From positions 1 to 64,000 of the forward strand of contig CAKKTI010000008.1 of the NCBI GenBank assembly GCA_920105805.1: a stretch of DNA of 64,000 nt, in the 5' to 3' direction. The number at the start of each line of letters is the position of its first letter. Position 1 is the stretch's first letter. Below the pieces are notes generated by a model. It searched no databases, was not told where the DNA came from, and saw nothing but the letters and a program-made list of their open reading frames with translations. A program made the translations under genes and the position numbers. This document shows, piece after piece, positions 63,695 to 64,000 of this stretch. The stretch comes from Condylostoma magnum (Eukaryota > Ciliophora > Heterotrichea > Heterotrichida > Condylostomatidae).

Positions 63695-64000
63695 CTAACA
63701 ATAACACTCCTCCCAGCCAATATTTAACTACTGTATTGTTTGCTGATTAAAACTAATCTCAAAATCAGTTCAATTGAACAATTAAGGTAAGGGGACCATT
63801 CCAGGAAGCATAGTAAGCTCTTATTTGATATCATCAAAGAACGGATCCACTAGCAGCTCTAAAGGAGAAGGTCTTTCTTTAGGGTTATATTTAAAAATTT
63901 TTAGTAAAAGGCCTATGGCTTATTTTTGATTATTAGATTTGAGTATATTTGTTAACTGTTCCCCTTGTATTTAAGGGAAAGTGTACTATGTAAGTTAGCT
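63695..64000 (-). CDS. GSK3-like protein kinase, C-terminal part
   Basis: The frame enters from the right window edge and covers about 100 C-terminal residues. KIFKYNPKERPSPLELLVDP, FFDDIKQEL and PLPQLFNWTDFEIS match the GSK3/shaggy C-lobe (Y.P..R..P.EA..H.FFD, then LP...LFNFT..EL). This region ends the CMGC kinase fold. The stop is TAG at 63695 after EECYC. The catalytic loop lies outside the window. Confidence 0.72.

Noticed and set aside
1-64000. Use of the standard genetic code, with most genes as pseudogenes
   Set aside because: LC8, eL6, aminopeptidase, HDAC and IP3R homologs are intact when TAA/TAG are Gln and TGA is Trp.
1-64000. Pure karyorelict code with TGA as the only stop
   Set aside because: LC8 and eL6 end at TAG and USP and PX genes at TAA TAA; a TGA-only reading would give unlikely extensions and overlap neighbouring genes.
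1-64000. Search by eye for tRNA, rRNA, transposon or virus-like elements
   Set aside because: No tRNA B-box, rRNA core, transposase, reverse transcriptase or capsid-like sequence was recognised on either strand.

Overview
The window reads as ciliate nuclear DNA, most likely from a heterotrich with a Condylostoma-type code (NCBI table 28), or a close postciliodesmatophoran such as a karyorelict. It is AT-rich. TAA and TAG are read as Gln and TGA as Trp inside nearly every gene, for example the WD-repeat Trp that is TGG in some blades and TGA in others. The same codons also end genes: LC8 dynein light chain and ribosomal protein eL6 both stop at TAG exactly where their families stop. Other ends sit at TAA TAA, TAG TAA or TGA. 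Introns are tiny; the clearest is 16 nt. An internal telomeric array is built of the 8-mer CACCCTAA/CACCCTTA, the heterotrich telomere type. Because of the code, most genes look broken under the standard table.

Layout. 1-6496: a giant Cys-rich multi-pass membrane protein, 5' end uncertain. 6.5-12.8 kb: four WD40 genes in alternating orientation, each with seven near-identical 44-residue blades. 12.8-13.47 kb: no clear gene, then head-to-head telomeric repeats at 13472-13592. 13.6-18.65 kb: an unknown gene abutting the repeats, a coiled-coil gene with several mini-introns, and a cyclin-like gene that runs in frame into a fifth WD40 domain. 18.8-28.4 kb: a second Cys-rich receptor-like giant and a large type I membrane protein on the other strand. 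28.8-31 kb: a possible small membrane protein, an XK-related protein and an EamA/DMT transporter. 31-37.2 kb: a USP32-like deubiquitinase, an ankyrin protein, a centrin pseudogene and two unknown proteins. 37.1-41.8 kb: a large TPR protein and a PX-domain (sorting nexin-like) protein. 42.4-53.5 kb: ARMC9, an IP3-receptor-like calcium release channel, ribosomal protein eL6 and an RBR-type E3-like protein. 53.6-64 kb: a DEVH-box RNA helicase, a TPR protein, LC8, leukotriene-A4-hydrolase-like aminopeptidase, HDAC11-like deacetylase, a RING protein, a coiled-coil protein and the 3' end of a GSK3-like kinase.

Packing is extreme to the right of the telomeric array: 11 bp (kinase to coiled-coil gene) and 15 bp (eL6 to IP3R) between a stop and the next start, 29 bp between divergent start codons (TPR/LC8), and 3 bp between convergent stops (ARMC9/IP3R). 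Several genes serve cilia and centrioles (ARMC9, LC8, a centrin relic), calcium release (IP3R-like) and ubiquitin (USP32-like, RBR, RING), but they form no evident operon or pathway. The most unusual part is the telomere-side WD40 family: its blades share one framework but differ at a few surface positions, as in repeat-based recognition proteins. No virus-like element, plain transposon, CRISPR array or tRNA was recognised.
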